From the NCBI GenBank assembly GCA_019313765.1, contig JAFDAP010000066.1, positions 1 to 7,723 on the forward strand: 7,723 nucleotides of DNA, written 5' to 3'. Within the stretch, counting starts at the first letter, position 1; each line of letters begins with the position of its first letter. The notes under the pieces were generated by a model. It was not told where the DNA came from, made no database searches, and saw nothing but the letters and a program-made list of their open reading frames with translations. Positions 5,998-7,723 of this stretch are shown here, in pieces. The position numbers and the translations under genes were made by a program. Source of the stretch: Deltaproteobacteria bacterium. Lineage in GTDB: Bacteria > Desulfobacterota > DSM-4660 > Desulfatiglandales > Desulfatiglandaceae.

Positions 5998-6897
5998 ATG
6001 TTGATTAAACCGGACTGCATTCCTTGCATATTGAGGATGTCGATCACAGCAATAAGGAAACTGGCCCTGAATGAGGATGCTGTGAAGGGATTGTACAGCA
6101 GGATATTGGAAATTCCTTCATTGAGGGGCCAGTTCTGGGATATTACAAGTGCGGAAATTATTGAGCTTGTATGGGGAAAAATTGCTGATACGACAAAAAG
6201 TGCAGATCCGTTTTATTCGCTGAAGTTAGAACAAAACAAGAGGATTATGGAGGTTTATCCCTTCCTGGAAAAATTAGTGGATGAGGCTTCCGACCCTCTC
6301 TATACTGCTGTTAAACTTGCCATACTTGGAAATGCCATTGATGTCATGATCAGTGACAGCAGACAGTACATTGAGAGCTCAATCACGGAAAAGCTGGAAG
6401 CGCCAATTTCAAAAGCGATGTATGGGGAATTTAAAAAGCGCCTCAAACAAAGCAGGCGGTTGTTGTTTTTTGGGGACAATGCCGGTGAAATTGTGTTTGA
6501 CAGGTTATTGATCGAGACAATAAGAAAAATGTATGATCCTGAAATCTCCTTTGTGGTCAGGAGTGTCCCCGCGCTTAATGATGCAACCCTTGATGAGGCA
6601 AGGGTGGTAGGCATAGACAAGATAGCAACACTTGTTGAAAACGGTATTGACGGTCCTTTGCCCGGCACTATCCTGAAAAGATGTTCGAACGAAGTAAACG
6701 ATTTAGCCCGCCGTGCCGATTTGATTATCTCCAAAGGCGGGGGGAATTTTGATACTTTGGAAGAGGAAAAAGGGTTCTTGAAGGATAAGATAACCTTCAT
6801 GCTCCTTTCAAAATGTGACCCCTATTACCAGTACTTTGGAGTGGAAATACATCAGCCCATATTGGCCAATTTTTTTGGCATTAGTTCACCGAATTGA
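5998..6897 (+). CDS. DUF89 / ARMT1-like damage-control phosphatase family protein, 299 aa
   Basis: DUF89 proteins are metal-dependent phosphatases proposed to remove damaged or side-product phosphometabolites; archaeal and bacterial members of this length form the subfamily with an N-terminal CxxC. Here Cys7 and Cys10 (D-C-I-P-C-I) are present. The metal/phosphate site is visible as G-D160-N161-A-G-E164-I-V-F-D, V-R188-S-V-P-A-L-N194-D195-A-T, and S-K246-G-G-G-N250-F-D252. These match the conserved Asp-Asn, Asp and Lys positions of the family, so the enzyme should be active. The substrate is unknown; sugar phosphates and pantetheine phosphates are dephosphorylated by other subfamilies. The Shine-Dalgarno is weak (AGGGAA at 5980-5985, 12 bases from the ATG). 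The 150-base gap from the response regulator has no clear promoter or terminator, so operon membership is open. Confidence 0.88.
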   Translation: MLIKPDCIPCILRMSITAIRKLALNEDAVKGLYSRILEIPSLRGQFWDITSAEIIELVWGKIADTTKSADPFYSLKLEQNKRIMEVYPFLEKLVDEASDPLYTAVKLAILGNAIDVMISDSRQYIESSITEKLEAPISKAMYGEFKKRLKQSRRLLFFGDNAGEIVFDRLLIETIRKMYDPEISFVVRSVPALNDATLDEARVVGIDKIATLVENGIDGPLPGTILKRCSNEVNDLARRADLIISKGGGNFDTLEEEKGFLKDKITFMLLSKCDPYYQYFGVEIHQPILANFFGISSPN

Positions 6898-6940
6898 CCA
6901 AAACCTTTTTTGTATCCATTCACGGAGTATTGGAAATCTC

Positions 6941-7160
6941 AAATTCCAAGCACCAAATTCTAAATAAATCCCAATATCCAATGACCAAAACTTGGTTTGT
7001 TTTGCACTTGTAGGATGGGTAATTGTATTTTTTTAAATTTATGACTTCAATTTGAGCAACAAATTACAATATACAGATTACAATGATCAAAAGCGGTTTG
7101 GAATTTTGAATTTTGGTCATTGAGATTTGTTTGTTATTTGGGATTTGATATTTGGAATTT
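6941..7160. repeat. AT-rich imperfect inverted repeat, 50-bp arms, about 120-bp spacer
   Basis: The arm at 6941-6990 and the reverse complement of 7111-7160 align without gaps over 50 bases with 37 identities. These include AAATTCCAA at the outer end (6941-6949 against 7152-7160) and the exact 12-mer CAATGACCAAAA at the inner end (6979-6990 against 7111-7122). Read on the appropriate strand, the arms consist of T/G-rich units recurring about every 8 bases (TTGG, TGGA, GGGA, TTGG, TGGAATTT). It has no coding potential. It could be a decayed MITE or an expanded intergenic repeat family; no target duplication was found. Confidence 0.6.
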
Positions 7161-7256
7161 CAAATAATCCATCATTCCATTGACACACAAGACAAACTTC
7201 CCAATACTTTTCCAGTGAAAAAGGGAATTCATATCACAAGCAAATGAAAACATTGA

Positions 7257-7415
7257 CTACATGATACCAAACAAAAGATTGCCCCGGAATCCGTGAATGG
7301 TTACCACAAAGTGAATCGATGGGTGAAAGCCATTGACATGACCGGTGCTTTCGGATTACAAAAAGCTTTGCAAAAAGGAGCGGGCCGCATGGCTGCAAAA
7401 TATAGATTGGGTTAG
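7257..7415 (+). pseudogene. Possible 5'-truncated gene remnant (about 52 codons of a C-terminus), unidentified
   Basis: The frame opens after a TGA at 7254-7256 and runs to the TAG at 7413-7415. From codon 10 or so the translation looks like real protein: E-S-V-N-G-Y-H-K-V-N-R-W-V-K-A-I-D-M-T, then G-A-F-G-L-Q-K-A-L-Q-K-G-A-G-R-M-A-A-K-Y-R-L-G and stop. The composition is balanced, the end looks like an amphipathic helix, and base content is higher in GC than the flanking repeats. There is no good start with a Shine-Dalgarno; a GTG at 7293 would give 40 residues. No family is recognised. It may be the surviving tail of a gene destroyed when the repeats arrived, or a short chance frame. Confidence 0.35.
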
Positions 7416-7430
7416 GGGCTTCGCCCTAAT

Positions 7431-7600
7431 TGGAATGTTGGAATACTGGAACGATGGAATAGTGGGCTTTGGAAAACTGGAGAAGTGGGTTATTGATAAA
7501 ATCCATCTTGACAATGATCTTGACAATGAAGGCAGAATATTTATATAATTTAATTCCTTTGAAAACCAACATTCCATTATTCCACCCTTCCATTATTCCA
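7431..7600. repeat. Inverted arrays of a degenerate 8-bp unit, TGGAATNN
   Basis: At 7431-7462 four units follow each other without gaps: TGGAATGT, TGGAATAC, TGGAACGA, TGGAATAG. At 7566-7600 the complementary strand reads TGGAATAA, TGGAAGGG, TGGAATAA, TGGAATGT, TGG. The two 35-base arms match at 26 positions when inverted. The 100 bases between them are AT-rich and contain the short direct repeat TTGACAATGA/TTGACAATGA at about 7508 and 7520. The right end lies about 90 bases before purA. The unit is too short and too regular for a CRISPR, and there are no spacers. Confidence 0.65.
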
Positions 7601-7689
7601 TGTGTGATGCAGAAACACAGAGCATCAATAAATTGCGTTATTTTCAATAAGTTGTGGAACTTACGAGACGTTTAATTAGGAGTGAAATT

Positions 7690-7723
7690 ATGTCAAATGT
7701 CGTTGTAGTGGGAACCCAGTGGG
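7690..7723 (+). CDS. purA: Adenylosuccinate synthase, first 11 codons; 3' end outside the window
   Basis: From the ATG at 7690 the frame reads M-S-N-V-V-V-V-G-T-Q-W-G. This is the highly conserved N-terminus of adenylosuccinate synthetase, normally continuing G-D-E-G-K-G-K (GTP-binding P-loop variant). The enzyme joins IMP and aspartate using GTP in the first step from IMP to AMP, in the cytoplasm. AGGAG at 7678-7682 lies seven bases before the ATG, supporting this start. Only the start is present, so integrity cannot be judged. It is separated from the DUF89 gene by about 790 bases of repeats and is probably a separate transcription unit. Confidence 0.85.
   Translation, partial: MSNVVVVGTQW

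Larger units (their letters stand above)
6898..7689. other. Repeat-rich AT-rich region without an intact gene
   Basis: Nearly 800 bases between the DUF89 gene and purA hold no convincing complete gene. They contain two inverted-repeat blocks (6941-7160 and 7431-7600) built from T/G-rich short units. Between them is a more GC-balanced stretch that reads like the 3' end of a gene (7257-7415). Just after that comes an 18-base hairpin at 7412-7429 (TTAGGG, loop GCTTCG, CCCTAA). The final 90 bases before purA carry a Shine-Dalgarno and short inverted repeats (for example GATGC/GCATC at 7606-7610 and 7622-7626) but no promoter I would defend. Short open frames in this stretch run through the repeats and show no protein-like composition. 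Confidence 0.7.

Noticed and set aside
6873..6911. Terminator at the end of the DUF89 gene (TTTTGG/CCAAAA stem followed by six T)
   Set aside because: The stem is only 6 bp, AT-rich, has a loop of 19 bases and overlaps the coding end; two C residues separate it from the T-run. It is too weak to call.
7345..7548. Plus-strand open frame of 67 codons
   Set aside because: It runs in another frame across the gene remnant and then through the TGGAATNN array; the translation is repeat-derived and has no good ribosome site.
7431..7600. CRISPR array
   Set aside because: The unit is 8 bases, degenerate, contiguous and inverted between the two halves, with no spacers and no cas genes.

Overview
The window comes from a bacterial chromosome, and every recognisable gene is on the + strand. 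The gene content points to a strictly anaerobic bacterium: a tungsten/molybdenum aldehyde:ferredoxin oxidoreductase (AOR), a two-gene PEP-synthase-like phosphotransferase of the phenylphosphate-synthase type, and a DUF89 protein. Together with the many short palindromic intergenic repeats, this would fit a sulfate reducer or syntroph of the Desulfobacterota. The taxonomic placement is inference only; there is no rRNA or other marker.

Layout. Positions 1-219 hold the 3' end of a short-chain dehydrogenase/reductase (SDR). After 45 bases comes a complete AOR (265-2118). After a 172-base gap lies a 560-residue protein with a substrate-binding-like middle region and a C-terminal phosphohistidine swivel domain (2291-3973). 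It is followed by an unusual 279-base spacer. The spacer carries a GC-rich hairpin repeat interrupted by a 180-bp MITE-like palindrome flanked by TA (4024-4203). Next come the ATP-grasp partner (4253-5332) and, 11 bases later, a CheY-like response regulator with a Trp-rich tail (5344-5847). A DUF89/ARMT1-like protein follows after 150 bases (5998-6897). About 790 bases without an intact gene follow. They hold two inverted-repeat structures with roughly 8-base periodicity and what may be a broken gene 3' end. The window closes with the first 11 codons of purA (adenylosuccinate synthase), a housekeeping gene that probably marks the end of the accessory cluster.

How the genes may work together. 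The ATP-grasp protein and the swivel/middle protein together supply what is needed to move a phosphoryl group from ATP through a catalytic His to an acceptor. Neither carries the PEP/pyruvate TIM barrel, so the acceptor is unlikely to be pyruvate. The closest described arrangement is phenylphosphate synthase (PpsA/PpsB) of anaerobic phenol degraders; rifampin phosphotransferase has the same three domains in one chain. The adjacent AOR and SDR (aldehyde and alcohol/ketone redox) suggest a catabolic module for an aromatic or other hydroxylated substrate. The response regulator sits where the known phenylphosphate synthase would have its CBS-domain third subunit. The acceptor and the pathway cannot be read from the sequence.
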